A stretch of DNA of 64,000 nt, taken from positions 40,091,101 through 40,155,100 of the forward strand of contig CM067306.1 of the NCBI GenBank assembly GCA_034231615.1. The letters are read 5' to 3'. The stretch's first letter is position 1. Each line of letters opens with the position of its first letter. The position numbers were made by a program, and so were the translations under genes. The notes beneath the pieces were generated by a model, which was not told where the DNA came from, ran no database searches, and worked only from the letters and a program-made list of their open reading frames with translations. Shown here piece by piece: positions 1 through 10,508 of the stretch. Origin of the DNA: Meghimatium bilineatum. Its lineage: Eukaryota > Mollusca > Gastropoda > Stylommatophora > Philomycidae.

Positions 1-171
1 ACCTTGCTGTCACAATTGTTAATTTAGTCGGAGATTAAAAAGTTGCTTGGATTGCTTCCGGATGCATCGATTTACATGTTTTGCACCAAGTTGATGACCC
101 TAGTTGGGGCTTCCAGTGCGTAGCGCGCAGATCGATGCATCCGCCAGCAGATTGATACATCTATCGACTAT

Positions 172-213
172 AAAATGCGTCTTTATCGATATTTCGTTTC
201 GTTAAATAATTTT
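172..213. repeat. Short interspersed repeat, family H
   Basis: The stretch around ATGCGTCTTTATCGATATTT, followed by CGTTTCGTTAAAT, recurs in diverged form at 28617-28690 and 50224-50292. Class unknown; it may be one end of a longer element. Confidence 0.45.
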
Positions 214-694
214 TTTTTAAATGTGGGTACCTCTCCCCGTAAAGGACCTTCATTATTTTTAAAATAGTTTGGTCAAAATATTTTGGTCCAAAGTCAAAGC
301 TGTTGTCGTTTTCAAAGTCATTTGGACATGTCTCCCCAAGTCACTTTACGTTCTGAGCACGTGCTCTACATAAAAAATTAATGTAATTAGTTCCCCTGCA
401 TCACTGTTTAGCATAATGGTTCACAGTTTAGTTGCGATATCTTGTGATTTGATATTTTGTGAGCAAAAGGTCAACTGCATTTAGTAATTTTAAATCGGCG
501 TGGCGGGCCAGTGAAAATTGCTTGGCGTGCGTGATGTTGCCCGCGGGCTTATTTTGCCCACCCCTTGTAAAGACCCTACCCACTTGTTAGGATTTACATA
601 AATCTAATTATCTATCTGTCTATCTATGTTCCTTCAGCACAGAATATGGCAGAAACCAGAGTTCTCTAGTTTGAACGATGTGATTTGCGAACGT

Positions 695-1690
695 GTGTAT
701 TTCTTACATGTTGTTGAGACCCATAGTCATAACCTCTTTGATGACTCTCTTTGATAGCTCTTCTGCGAAGAGTCTCTCTTGGTCTTCCTCTTTTTCTTTT
801 GTCATGTGGTACCCATTTTAATACTTATAGTGGCAGTCTGCTTTCATTCATTCTAAGTACATGTCAGATATAAGTCGATCGTTTTCTTTTATTGCTATAG
901 AAAAATCTTGCTGTTTGGTGTCTTCTCGTACTTGTTTGATTTGAATTCTTCCAAATCAATATTTAAGTGTAATGAAGACGTTTATTTTCAAATGAATGTA
1001 ACTTCTTTTCCAGTGCTATTGTTATTTTTCCAACTTCCATAAGCGTATATTCTTCTTCTTCGTTCATTCTCAAACTCCTGCAGATTAGCAGGATGTAGTC
1101 CGGAGAACGGAATGTGTTGTGTCATGGTGTACAGCATAGTTGCGATATATGTGCCTTTCTGCTTGACACATCCGACCTCAGCATGGCTTTGGGTCACTGG
1201 CCCTATATGGGATGTGACAGCCAACTTCATCCCATAATTCCTTCGTCGCCTCTTATGACATGCATGGAATATAAATAGTGTTGTCGTTCTTTGCTCCTCT
1301 CTCGGGTCCCAGCAACACACGGGCGATAACCGCATATAACCGTATATTCATAACCGTATATGAATACGGATATCACAATGGAGTTGAAAAGTCGTAGTTG
1401 GGTATAGATCTAGACTTATTTACTTATTGTTTTTTATTTCCATATGTTTGTTGTGTAGTTCAACGCACTTGATTCCAACGCAATTCTGATAGTAATCGTT
1501 TTTGTTGTATCTCCATCTTGTGTCATTTTGCTGCTTAAATAGGTAAAGTTATTAAATGTCTGAACTGCTTCTCTATTGAGAGTGATTTTAAAATTAGTTA
1601 GTAAAATTTGTGATCTGTTTTTATATATAGTTAGGAGGTCGTATTTTGCGAGTTTTTTTTCAGAGGGTTGGCCGGTGCAGACTATCTCAT
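695..1690 (-). pseudogene. LINE reverse transcriptase C-terminal relic, split by a SINE-A
   Basis: Minus-strand translation in pieces gives a LINE C-terminus. At 1434-1680 the stretch NREAVQTFNNFTYLSSKMT resembles the thumb motif F-x-YLGS-x-I of LINE reverse transcriptases. After an interruption at 1051-1325 by SINE-A, the frame resumes with a KKLHSFENKRL-like segment, and at about 760-860 with KRKRGRPRETLRR, the basic tail common in these proteins. Stops and frameshifts are frequent. The order is consistent with one old LINE copy into which the SINE later inserted. Confidence 0.65.
1051..1325 (-). mobile_element. SINE-A copy, inserted in a LINE relic
   Basis: This is a near full-length copy of the window's commonest short repeat. 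In the sense orientation it runs from CGCCCGTGTGTTGC to a (GAA)n tail at 1051. Flanks TATGCGGTTAT and TATACGCTTAT look like an aged 11-bp target-site duplication with two mismatches. It interrupts the reverse transcriptase relic at 695-1690. Confidence 0.8.
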
Positions 1691-2024
1691 GCCTTTTGAA
1701 AATGAATAGAGTTGATAATAAGAGGAGAAATAGGTACATACATCTACTAAGGTATAGCCTATAAGAGAACTGAGAGGGGTGCATAAAAAACATCAAGTCA
1801 ATACGTCACAAGCGAAGTAGGGTCTATACACTTGCTACGCCATTGCACTGCACGTTGCATACACGACATTTGTCACCAGACGACACCATTGCGCTCCCGT
1901 CACAATGTTGACTCTCACCTAATGTTCAAGAGTAGGCTTATGCCTATGTGTGATTATGATTCCAAAGACCCGTTGGATAAACACACTCCTCACACTAACC
2001 CCACAGAACAGAACCCGTAGTGCC

Positions 2025-2810
2025 ACGCTTAGGGACCGTCAAAAATTACATCAAACATTAGGGAGGAGGTCTGGAAAAGTCTGACTATTGATGACAAGAT
2101 AGAGCGGTGGGGTGTTGACAACAGTTGACGTCAACATAACGATTTTTATACACACCAATTAAATTATGCAAATTTGAACATTTTTTACTGAAAAATATGC
2201 CTTTTCATACCTTTCCTGCAAAATAAATAAAATAATTGGAGTAGTGGAGGAGTATGGATACATAATTATGCGGGGATGGGTTTCTGATGGTGTCTGACAA
2301 GGAGGAGAGGGGATCCAAAATTGCCAAAAAAGTGTTGATGTAAGTTATGGAAGAGTTAAAACTCTTTATGTCCACTGAGCCGCTAATATCTACATTTTGG
2401 AGACCCACTATGCCGAAAAGATGCTCAAATCTACATTTTAATTTGAATTTACTATCGTGTTCAGCATAACAGGATAACCCTACGGAGACAAAGAGTAATT
2501 AATAATGAATCGTATAATCACAGCGTAGGTGCGAAATTTACTATCCAAATCGCCCATGTGGGAGAGATGTTATAGCGAGTAAACCCCTCCCCTTTAATAA
2601 TTTTCCCCTGGAAAAAAACTGTCCCCCAAACATCACACGAAAGAAATGAAGTCCCCAGACGTTTTTCTATTTATTTTTAATTAACCTCTGTTTGCCACCA
2701 CAACCACCAACCCTCCCTCCCCAGTATCTACAGGCTTACAATAAACTAACAATGTTAACAAGAATGTGACTCAAGTCTATTGTACAAGCGTATTCAGATA
2801 ATCAACATCT
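2025..2810. other. No recognisable feature
   Basis: AT-rich intron-like sequence. A 67-codon minus-strand frame (2205-2408) shows no motif. Nothing else stands out. Confidence 0.5.
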
Positions 2811-2823
2811 TTTGAAAACATGA

Positions 2824-3014
2824 AATGGGATGGAGTTGGCTGTCCCATCCCATATAGGGTCAGTGACCCAAAGCCATGCTTAAGTCGGATGCGTCAGGCC
2901 GAAAGGCGCAGATATCGCAGCAATGATGTTAACCATGACACAACGCCTTCCGTTCTCCGACTACATCCTGCTAATATGCAGGAGTTTGAGAACGAACGCA
3001 GAAGAAGAAGAAGA
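2824..3014 (+). mobile_element. SINE-A copy, 5'-truncated
   Basis: The copy starts inside the element at AATGGGATGGAGTTGG and ends in (GAA)n. AAAACATGA occurs at 2815-2823 and 3015-3023, a 9-bp target-site duplication. Truncation at the 5' end with an intact tail is the signature of incomplete target-primed reverse transcription. Confidence 0.85.
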
Positions 3015-3023
3015 AAAACATGA

Positions 3024-3895
3024 CAAGGAACATCAGCGAGATGACTAGGTCTGCAAACCTGGGAAATGTAATTATAACTCGAGTTTCGTTCACTGGCACA
3101 TTTCCATTCAGGTGTTTGAATAGTAGAGCCTATTGCTTTACTGACTACATACGCAAAGTGTACAGAACGTTACCCAATTGTAAAATGAGGTCGATACTTT
3201 TCTAGTTACTCTGAAATTGACAAAAGAACAGCGTAGATCAAATTTGTCACCTCTGTGTTATTTGTGGGGATAGCTAAATCAAGGATCCAAAATAGAAATC
3301 CACTGTCAGGCATAATTAGAAGCGTTATGTTGTTTACATACTAACAGAAATGAAGGATAACACGACTCTTCTAACACAATTTTCTAATGTCACTGCAAGT
3401 CACTTGCTTGCTTTCAAGATTACTTTGACCTGGGAATTATGAGATGTTGTTTTAAAAGACACAAATTGCGTAAATCCTTGATTCTCAACTTTTTTTTGTT
3501 AGTGGTCCATTTCCATAACAACTGTACAGTCAAAACAGCTAACTTGAACTAAAAATTATCAATTTTAACCAAATTTATTTAGGCCTTATGTCTTTCTCTA
3601 CCAGTTTGGAATTCTTACTTAAGAACATATCAATATTTTATTTATACAATTTCTAAAACAACATTGAAGTCTCTGTGGCATAGTCCCTTAGTGATTCAGT
3701 GTTTTACTTTGTGTTAAAAGAACCATAGATTCAATATCGGGAACGATGTCTTGATTTCATTTCTTTTAGATTCCTGAGGCTCGCACAATGAAAATTGAAA
3801 ATTTTGGGGCAGCAGACTCCTACGGTGTTACAGAAAAATAACAGTGACATTATTTGAATGTTAAATAGTGTGTGGGACTAGGTGTTACACTCTTA
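3024..3895. other. No recognisable feature
   Basis: AT-rich, no coding signal, repeat match or array that I could see. Confidence 0.4.
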
Positions 3896-3899
3896 CTCT

Positions 3900-4180
3900 C
3901 TTTCTTCCTCTTCTGCATTTATTCTCAAACTCCAACAGATTAGTAGGATGTAGTCCAGAGAACAGATTGAGTTGTATTATGGTTTATAGCTCGGATATTA
4001 TATAGGCTATGCACATTTTGGCTTGACACATCCGCCTTCAGCATCGCTTCTGAGTTGCTTTAACCCTTTATGGGATGGGACAGCCAACTTTGTCCCCCCC
4101 CCCCCAATCTCATTAGTCACTTCTTAAATGTTCCACTGTAACAGTGTCACTATTCTTTGCTCCTCTTTCCATTTCTGGCA
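3900..4180 (-). mobile_element. SINE-A copy, diverged
   Basis: The TTC tail complement at 3900 is followed by TCTCAAACTCCAACAGATTA and the ordered SINE-A blocks through to CTTTGCTCCTCTTTCC. Several substitutions and a C-run at 4096-4105 mark it as old. No clear target-site duplication. Confidence 0.75.
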
Positions 4181-4224
4181 ATAAGACAACACTTCTGTTA
4201 TAAACATGTTATAAGATTCAGCCC

Positions 4225-4640
4225 TCAGAATAAACAAAGACCGAGCTCAACTGAAATGAAGGATGATGACTGCGTTATGTCGGACTTGACAATCGAGTCC
4301 GATGTGTGCCGACTAAGCTCTGAGCATGTATGGGAGAAGCTTTTGAAAGCTTGAGCAGCTCTTGACTTTCTTCTAGCACATATTTGTTCAGCAGCGGCTT
4401 GTCAGAAATTATTTGCAGCAGCAATTCTTGAGTCAGCTACATCTCAACCTGTCTTGTGCTAGAATCTCATATGAATTTATGTCTACATTAAAGTAAGTTG
4501 GGGATGTCTTCAGCTTGTCTTTAAAATACCTCTACTGCGCTCTGGCCCTGCAGAAGCCAGCCTGGAACTCTTCATATAGCAATTTATTTAGCAGACAGAG
4601 GTCTTTCATGCAAACCAGATGGCATGTCCAGCATATTTAG
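4225..4640 (-). pseudogene. LINE-Z C-terminal relic
   Basis: Minus-strand reading gives ARRKSRAAQAF followed by SHTCSEL, matching the copy at 24565-24880, where the same place reads ARKKARAAQ and then a C2H2 finger. Shared blocks also include GAGCAGCTCTTG in plus orientation. Frames are broken. Confidence 0.55.
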
Positions 4641-4694
4641 GGCCTATATCATTTGCATTGAGTGTATCCTTAAAGTTTTATATTTCAATATTAC

Positions 4695-4858
4695 CTAGCC
4701 ATCTGTAGGGTCACATAGAGCAGGTATCGAATCAGTCCAGGAAGTAAAGACTGCAAGTGAGACGAGGTGGCTCATATAGCAGTGCCTCTGAAATGTGAGA
4801 TCGCTAACATCTCACACCCCTACGGCAGTTAAGTGCTATGGGTTACCTTTACTTTACC
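4695..4858 (+). mobile_element. SINE-C copy, 3' part only
   Basis: It matches the 3' half of the tRNA-derived SINE at 39102-39375: GGAAGTAAAGACTGCAAG, then TGAAATGTGAGATCGCTAAC, then the end GCTATGGGTTAC. The tRNA-like head is missing. Confidence 0.75.
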
Positions 4859-5013
4859 CTCTGGAATTTTATTCTACCAATAAAAGTTGAATATCTTATT
4901 GTATTTTTCTTTTTGAGTTTATGTTATAAGCATATACACATCTTAATCTATCCTGTTGTGAAGCATAACGGGAAAATTCATTCAATATGTCTCTATGGCA
5001 TTTTATTGCTATA

Positions 5014-5075
5014 ATGAATTTTCAAAAGTGGATGTAACAAATGGTCATCATCACTTGTGATGGACGAACAACATG
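5014..5075 (+). mobile_element. LINE-Z 3' end scrap
   Basis: The sequence TGGTCATCATCACTTGTGAT followed by GGACGAACAAC is nearly identical to the 3' untranslated end of the LINE-Z copy at 41161-41240 and to the inverted copy near 37950. Only the last roughly 60 bp are present, as for a severely 5'-truncated insertion. Confidence 0.7.
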
Positions 5076-5144
5076 GCATTTTATTCCACTGATAACGTTG
5101 AGTTCTTAAGCATTCTCTCTCTCTTCTTATTACTGTTCTTCAAC

Positions 5145-5325
5145 TATAGCATTACCCACCAATGAATCAGCTCTTTAATTTGCCTCTGACTCCTGCATAG
5201 CCTGAATAGTAGATCAATGTGATACTATAGACTTTGTAGTGAAAACTGACCTACTCCTTTCTTATCTCATGTAGTATGCTCTGAAAGTCTTATGGGATCA
5301 CTGTGAGCAATAATAGTTGCATAAT
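5145..5325 (+). repeat. Interspersed repeat, family K
   Basis: Blocks such as TGACTCCTGCAT, ACCTACTCCTTTCTTA and a downstream ATGCTCTGAAAGTCT recur in order at 50545-50725 and partly at 34250-34400. Class unknown. Confidence 0.5.
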
Positions 5326-5364
5326 CAGTCAAGTAAGAATCGTTGTCACCACCTTTATTACCCG

Positions 5365-5585
5365 GTCTCCTTGACGTAGTGGTTAAGCCGTTCACTTTGT
5401 GCTCAAGAGGTCACAGATTCGTAACCTGATCATTCTTGTTTATAAAATGAATTTTTTCTGAGATCCCTAGGGAATATCACTTAAAGCTACAGATTTACGT
5501 GCTGTGAGTGATACTCTCAGCAAGCGGCATGCTGCCTCATTGAGAGGGATAGAGTCATGTGGGGTAACCCATAGTCAATCCCCTA
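5365..5585 (+). mobile_element. SINE-like repeat, family E
   Basis: The 5' part (ACGTAGTGGTTAAGCCG, then AGATTCGTAACCT about 40 bp on) resembles weak A and B boxes of a tRNA-derived SINE. The 3' part, with GATACTCTCAGCAAGCGGCA, has a diverged relative at 33316-33445. No target-site duplication seen. Confidence 0.5.
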
Positions 5586-5639
5586 CATCTTTTCAACCTT
5601 CCAATACTCAATAAACATTTTTCTAAAGACCTTCGCCAA

Positions 5640-5945
5640 TGACATCACCTCCTAAAAATCCATTACTTAGAATAGCCAAATGTGTTACAGCAATATCAGT
5701 AAATGTTAGAAGATCTCTGAAAAACATTAAATTGCAAAGACACAGAGAAAACATGGGACAGAAAAGCAAACACTCAGATGTTCAACTCTGATCATGTATC
5801 CTAAATGTGGCCGGGAATTTTATGCCTCACCTGGAATTTTCAGTAATTTCAGCACAAGCTAAAGAAATGCAAAAAAACTGGTACTGTTATCATTACCTGC
5901 GATGGATGGTTATTATAACTTCATCCTTCACATGGTAAACTTCTC
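5640..5945 (+). pseudogene. LINE-Z C-terminal relic with zinc-finger trace
   Basis: Plus-strand translation gives YPKCGREFYASPGIFSNFST, which aligns with the intact finger of the copy at 40440-41245 (CPNCPRTFTARIGLISHLRT, then H). Upstream reads like the basic RT tail with stops. It ends in a GATGGATGGTTAT stretch resembling the LINE-Z 3' end. Confidence 0.55.
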
Positions 5946-5989
5946 CTTACTGAAATCTGATAATATTGTTAGAAATAACAAATTGTTGC

Positions 5990-6395
5990 TTCTTACAATC
6001 ACATATCTCTTCCCTGTTTGATACAATCCCCAGAAATAATAAGTTTTTGCACTATACAATCACATATTTCTTCCTGTTACAACCCCCAGAAATAATCAGT
6101 TGTTGCATCTTACAATCACACATTTCTTCACCTGTTTCACTGTTACAATGACCAGATATAATCAGTTGTTGCACCTTACAACCACACACTTTTTCATGTT
6201 TCGTACAATCCCCAGAAATAATAAATTGTTGAACCTTACAATCACACATTTCTTCCTCTGTTACAATCCCAGAAATAATCAGTTGTTTAACCTTACAATC
6301 ACACATTTCTTCCTCTGTTACAATCCCCAAAAATTATCAGTAGTTGAACCTTACAATCACACATTTCTTCCTCTGTTACAATCCCCCAGAAATTA
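5990..6395. repeat. Tandem repeat, about 57-62 bp, roughly seven units
   Basis: Units contain TTACAATCACACATTTCTTC, then CTGTTACAATCCCCAGAAAT, with indels. A 92-codon minus-strand frame here (EEEMCDCKVQQLIISG repeated) is a by-product of the array. Confidence 0.85.
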
Positions 6396-6811
6396 CAAGT
6401 GATGATACTCTTGTTTCATTTGTGCAATTGGAGCAGAGGATTCTTTCTTCAAAGTTTTTTTTTCTACTTGGAAGGCACTAACTCTGAGTGGTATGTAATG
6501 CTCTGAGTAATGTTCTACTAGAAGGAGGTCTATGTGTGTTATAAAGATATCCTGATCCACTATTGTTTATGTAAATATTCAATCATATAAAACCTTAAAA
6601 CTGTATGATGGTATCAATGTTGGTCACCTCTGACCATACAGTTCATTTAACTTTCAAGATATAAACCTTCAGTGTCTGCAAACAACATGAAGCGCTGAAA
6701 ATGCAAGGGCTGGGGTAACACAGGGCAAATATGGCGATAAACGAAAATAAATATATGCGTTAACAATATTTATAGACAAAACATACCAGCAATGAGACAC
6801 AGATACAGAAG

Positions 6812-6840
6812 GTGTTTTAACTAGAAATCTTCATCAGAAC
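6812..6840 (-). other. CTGATGA...AAAAC motif (hammerhead-core-like, weak stem)
   Basis: On the minus strand CTGATGAAGATTTCTAGTTA is followed by AAAC. The two conserved-core-like boxes are present but the intervening stem pairs poorly. Compare the better example at 63935-63966. Confidence 0.25.
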
Positions 6841-6981
6841 CTTTCTATTTAAAGTTTGTCTGCAGTCCATATGACTGCATGGCTTCAATATAGTCATTCA
6901 TCCTTTATAAAAAAAATAATTGGAATACATGTGTTATTGATCAATTGTGCAATGCGGCTGGTCTCCTTATCCCACACATAT

Positions 6982-7599
6982 GGTTGGTTGGTTGGTTGGT
7001 TGCTGATCCAGCGATCCATGGGCTCATGCCCTTTGACCTAATGCCATAAGATGGCATTATATTGCTGGAAAGTCTGTGGATTTTCGGCCCACCCCGGGAC
7101 AGAGCCAGAGAATAACTATCACACCTCCAGGAAGGTAGGTTTCAACCTATGCACTGCTCCTAGCCACTGTAGCCAAGATAGGGTTCACTGTGATCATTCC
7201 CCGCCACTAATTGACTACTGGTTATGCCGAACATCTCTATTGCTCTAGGCATGCAACCAAATGTTCAAGTCAAAAGGATTGTCACGTCCTGAGTCACTGT
7301 GCCTCTATGATGGGCCTCAGCCATAGGAAAAACAGTGATGTCAGTTTCCTCCTCTTCAGTGCTGCACAGTACATCTCTGGCTCCCTCCCAACCACAGAGG
7401 GTGCATACATATATATTCAGGCAAACATGAAAAACATTTCAACAACAAAACAAAATCATAACTGTATAGATGACATGTCATGAAGCTTCTATAAGAAGAT
7501 AACCTCTATATAACGGCATGTCATCCACTAAGGTTTTCTGTTGCATGGATGGTATGTCTAGTGGGCCATTTGTGAGACCCACATACGCAACCACATGTG
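6982..7599 (-). mobile_element. Retroposon family F, copy 1, with (AACC)n tail
   Basis: A 618-bp unit is bounded by a perfect 14-bp duplication TATCCCACACATAT (6968-6981 and 7600-7613). Read on the minus strand it ends in (AACC)n, the complement of GGTTGGTTGG at 6982. A second copy of 611 bp with its own different duplication lies at 60171-60781, differing by scattered substitutions and small indels. It has no terminal inverted repeats, no recognisable A/B boxes and no LINE protein motif. Duplication length and simple 3' tail point to target-primed retroposition. A 90-codon plus-strand frame (7211-7483) exists in both copies but carries no motif. It sits 70 bp from neurexin exon 4, in the downstream intron. 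Confidence 0.85.
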
Positions 7600-7683
7600 T
7601 ATCCCACACATATCAAAAGGGATGATATTGATAATTTGTAATTCATGCTCAAACATAAAGTACTACTTTTAGTTTTTTCTTAC

Positions 7684-7835
7684 CTTTAATGCACTCCTGC
7701 CTGTATTCACAGGAACACCCAGAAACTTCCTTGTCCTTGCCACTAATACAAGGACAGTCAACTGGACATGGATTCCTCACTTCACATGTTTCTTTCTGTT
7801 CAGTGTTAATGCCTCGACCCTCCAACATCGATGCT
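7684..7835 (-). CDS. Nrx-1: Neurexin-family gene, exon 4 (linker and EGF-like module)
   Basis: The 152-nt exon lies between acceptor AATTCACAG and donor GTAAG; it completes the Arg codon of exon 3 and leaves one base of the next codon. It encodes about 51 residues: a linker (ASMLEGRGINTEQKE) and a Cys-rich segment. The cysteines follow an EGF-like order, C-x5-C-x3-C, then after a ten-residue loop C-x-C-x5-C, with one extra Cys just after the third. In neurexins an EGF repeat follows LamG1, so position and content agree. The usual N-G-G before the third Cys is replaced by PVD. The following exon should start with two bases of a Gly codon; I could not find it in 1-7683. Confidence 0.78.
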
Positions 7836-7923
7836 CTGTGAATTTATAAACATCTATAAATAGGTATGATGGTGAATATGATTTGCCCACATGGATCATG
7901 CACATATTAATAAATAATTCTTG

Positions 7924-8180
7924 TTTCTTCTTCTGTGTTTCTTCTCAAACTACTGCAGCTTAGCAAGATGTAGTCTGGAGAATGGAATGTGATGTGTCAT
8001 AGTTTAAAACATTGCTGCAATGTCTGTGCCTTTTGTCCTGACACACCCAACTTCAACATGGCTTCTGGGTCCCTTTGACACTATATGGGATGGGACAGCC
8101 AACTCTACATCATAACCTCTTTAGTCACATCTTACAACATACGTGGATGGTAAAGTGTTGCTATTTCATTATCCCCTTTC
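7924..8180 (-). mobile_element. SINE-A copy, left half of a head-to-head pair
   Basis: The tail complement starts at 7924 and the head ends at CCCCTTTC near 8180, immediately followed by the head of an opposite copy. It is more diverged than its partner. It lies just upstream of neurexin exon 4, within intron 3. Confidence 0.8.
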
Positions 8181-8181
8181 T

Positions 8182-8459
8182 CGCCCGTGTTGCCGGGCCC
8201 GAAAGGGGGGCAAAGAATAGCAACACTGTTTACCTTCCATTCATGTTGTAAGAGGTGACTACGGAGGTTATGGGATGGAGTTGGCTGTCCCATCCATATA
8301 GGGTCAGTGACCCAAAGCCATGCTGAAGCCGGATGTGTCAGGCCGAAAGGCGCAGATATCGCAGCAATGCTGTTAACCATGACACAATGCATTCCGTTCT
8401 CCGGGCTACATCCTGCTAATCTACAGGAGTTTGAGAACGAATGCAGAAGAAGAAGAAGA
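8182..8459 (+). mobile_element. SINE-A copy, right half of a head-to-head pair
   Basis: Full-length plus-strand copy from CGCCCGTGTTGCCGGGCC to the (GAA)n tail at 8444-8459. Together with 7924-8180 it forms an inverted pair meeting at the 5' heads. Confidence 0.88.
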
Positions 8460-8664
8460 TCACCTTTCTGGCATGCGTAGTTGCTTCATAATTACTATGT
8501 CAATTTTGGGGCGAGATAGGAACTTCTGATGAATGAAAACGTGTGGAAAAGCCAAATGATTTATTACAAAAATGTGTGGCATAAGAGATGTCAAGGAAAC
8601 CCTATATATAACTTTACAAGCTCGAAGGTACCCCACATCCCTTTACAAAAACTGAGCATGACAT

Positions 8665-8840
8665 TTAGTCATAAAAACAAGTAAACCTGGGGGTAAAATT
8701 TAGTCAATAAAACTGAAGATAAAATTTTGTTTTAAAACTGGAGGCAAATTTTTGTCATAAAACTGGAGGTAAATCTTTCTTATAAAACTGGAGGTAAAAT
8801 TTAGTCATAAAACTGCAGGTAAAATTTGTGGTATTTCCCA
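8665..8840. repeat. Tandem repeat, about 30 bp, five units
   Basis: Units of the form AAAACTGGAGGTAAAATTTA then GTCAT, decaying at both ends. Confidence 0.8.
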
Positions 8841-8974
8841 AACACAATCATCAAAACAATTCCCAAGTTCAAAGTGAAAACCTTTTAAGGATACACCCCC
8901 CTTTACTAAAATAACATATACAGTGAAAACACCTAGGAAGCCTTTTCACTGAAGACAGCTAACTGGACAGAGAA

Positions 8975-9377
8975 ATTCAAACACAATGCCAAAAAGCCAA
9001 CATAGTCTCATACCAATTGACACCACTGCTCAAACACCCTTACATCAACTTGACTAATAAACAAATATTGATAAATAGTATATTTATGCCAACTTTGTGT
9101 TATCAATGTCTATCATGGACACTGTCCAAGACACAAGAGAAAAAGATTGCAACCTGTGAAATGAGATGTCTAAGACGATCGTTGGGGTCAAAAGAACAGA
9201 CAGCATAAGAAACGATGAGTACCAAGCATCAAATATATAGAAAAACAACAGATTAAGTGGTTCAATCACCTTAAGAGAATGGAACTAGATCGCTTCCTGC
9301 TGTAGCAGAAGAACATCTGGGTACAGAGCAAGAGGAAGACCTACAGGAAGATGGATTGAGAACATCAGAAACATAAT
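8975..9377 (+). pseudogene. LINE reverse transcriptase C-terminal relic (LINE-5)
   Basis: The plus-strand frame at 9017-9208 reads MPTLCYQCLSWTLSKTQEKK and then CEMRCLRR, the conserved M-P-x-L-x-Y-G-x-E-SW-T-L region after the LINE palm and thumb. Downstream, frames with RGRPTGRW-like basic tail content continue to about 9370, broken by stops and shifts. A SINE-A has inserted at 9379. A related copy lies at 46310-47130. Confidence 0.65.
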
Positions 9378-9378
9378 A

Positions 9379-9659
9379 CTTCTTCTTCTTCTTCGTTCGT
9401 TCTCAAACTCCTGCAGATTAGCAGGATGTAGTCCAGAGAACGGAATGCGTTGTGTCATGGTTTACAGCATTGCTGCGATATCTGTGCCTTTTGGCCTGAC
9501 ACATCCGACTTCAGCATGGCTTTGGGTCACTTACCCCATATGGGATGGGACAGCCAACTCCATCCCATAACCTCCTTAGTCGCCTTTTATGACATGCGTG
9601 GAAGGTAAACAGTGTTGCTATTCTTTGCTCCCCTTTCAGGCCCTGGCAACACACGGGCG
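9379..9659 (-). mobile_element. SINE-A copy with target-site duplication
   Basis: Full-length 281-bp copy. GAAACATAATA occurs at 9368-9378 and 9660-9670, an 11-bp perfect duplication. It landed at the end of the LINE relic 8975-9377. Confidence 0.92.
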
Positions 9660-9679
9660 GAAACATAATATAACAACAT

Positions 9680-10500
9680 GGTATTACAACAATAAATGCA
9701 ACACATTTGGCATTAGAAAGAAGACTTAGGCTCCCCATGACACTTTGAGGCATTTGTGGCTAGGACAAGACAAGACATATACAGACCTGTAACTTTAAAT
9801 AATAAGTGAGACTGCTGTACACCTCTAATAGAACAATAGTTCTTACATAAAACACAAGCTGTAGTATGATTGTACGTTCATTGTAAAGCTAATTCACCTT
9901 GTGTTTTACTAAATACTATTGTAACTTTAAATAGGACTTCTAGGTATACTTTTTATATCAATCCATTATCTGTTAAATAAAATGACTTTTGTCTTTTTTT
10001 GTTCTGGGATTGCAGGAAAATGATGACTTGAATCTGTCTCGTGAGACATTGACAGGCAACATTTAAATTAACCACCAAAATCTCATTTCTCACTTTGAAC
10101 TAGGAATAATGCTGATAGATTGTTTTGGCTCCTTCATTATCTTCATGTTTTTTTTTGTATGCAGAATTTCCCATATCTAAATTTGTCTACCACTTCAGTT
10201 TCTAGAATATTATAATTGGCTGGTATCAACTGGATTATGTCCTTGTTGCAGTATTGGTTCAGAGTTAACAGTTGAGAGTCTTCCTATATCTTGGCTCTCA
10301 ACACTTCCCATCACTGGCATGTTATCTGTGATGACAATTTATTTCTCTGCCTGCATTTTGTGTTATGTAATAATATTTTTTTCTCCTTCTGCAATCAATT
10401 ATTTATTACACATCCAGTCCAATATTGGTCATGTTGTTTTAGCTGAGCTGTTTGCTTTAGGCCATTGTGGGTTTCCCACAGTTTGTTATGCAGAGACACT
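9680..10500. other. No recognisable feature (neurexin intron 3)
   Basis: AT-rich intron sequence without a visible repeat or coding signal. Confidence 0.4.
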
Positions 10501-10508
10501 CCTGTAAG

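Noticed and set aside
2205..2408. Candidate further neurexin exon (67 codons, GTATG-like donor)
   Set aside because: The translation lacks LamG or EGF features and phase does not fit exon 4 convincingly.
6052..6330. 92-codon ORF with repeated EEEMCDCKVQQLIISG, like a Cys-rich repeat protein
   Set aside because: A by-product of a degenerate 57-62 bp tandem repeat with indels; no start context or splice sites.
7211..7483. 90-codon ORF also found at 60371-60643
   Set aside because: Both are the same stretch of two family-F retroposon copies. Conservation reflects recent copying; differences are not concentrated at third codon positions, and the frame runs antisense to the element's tail-defined orientation.
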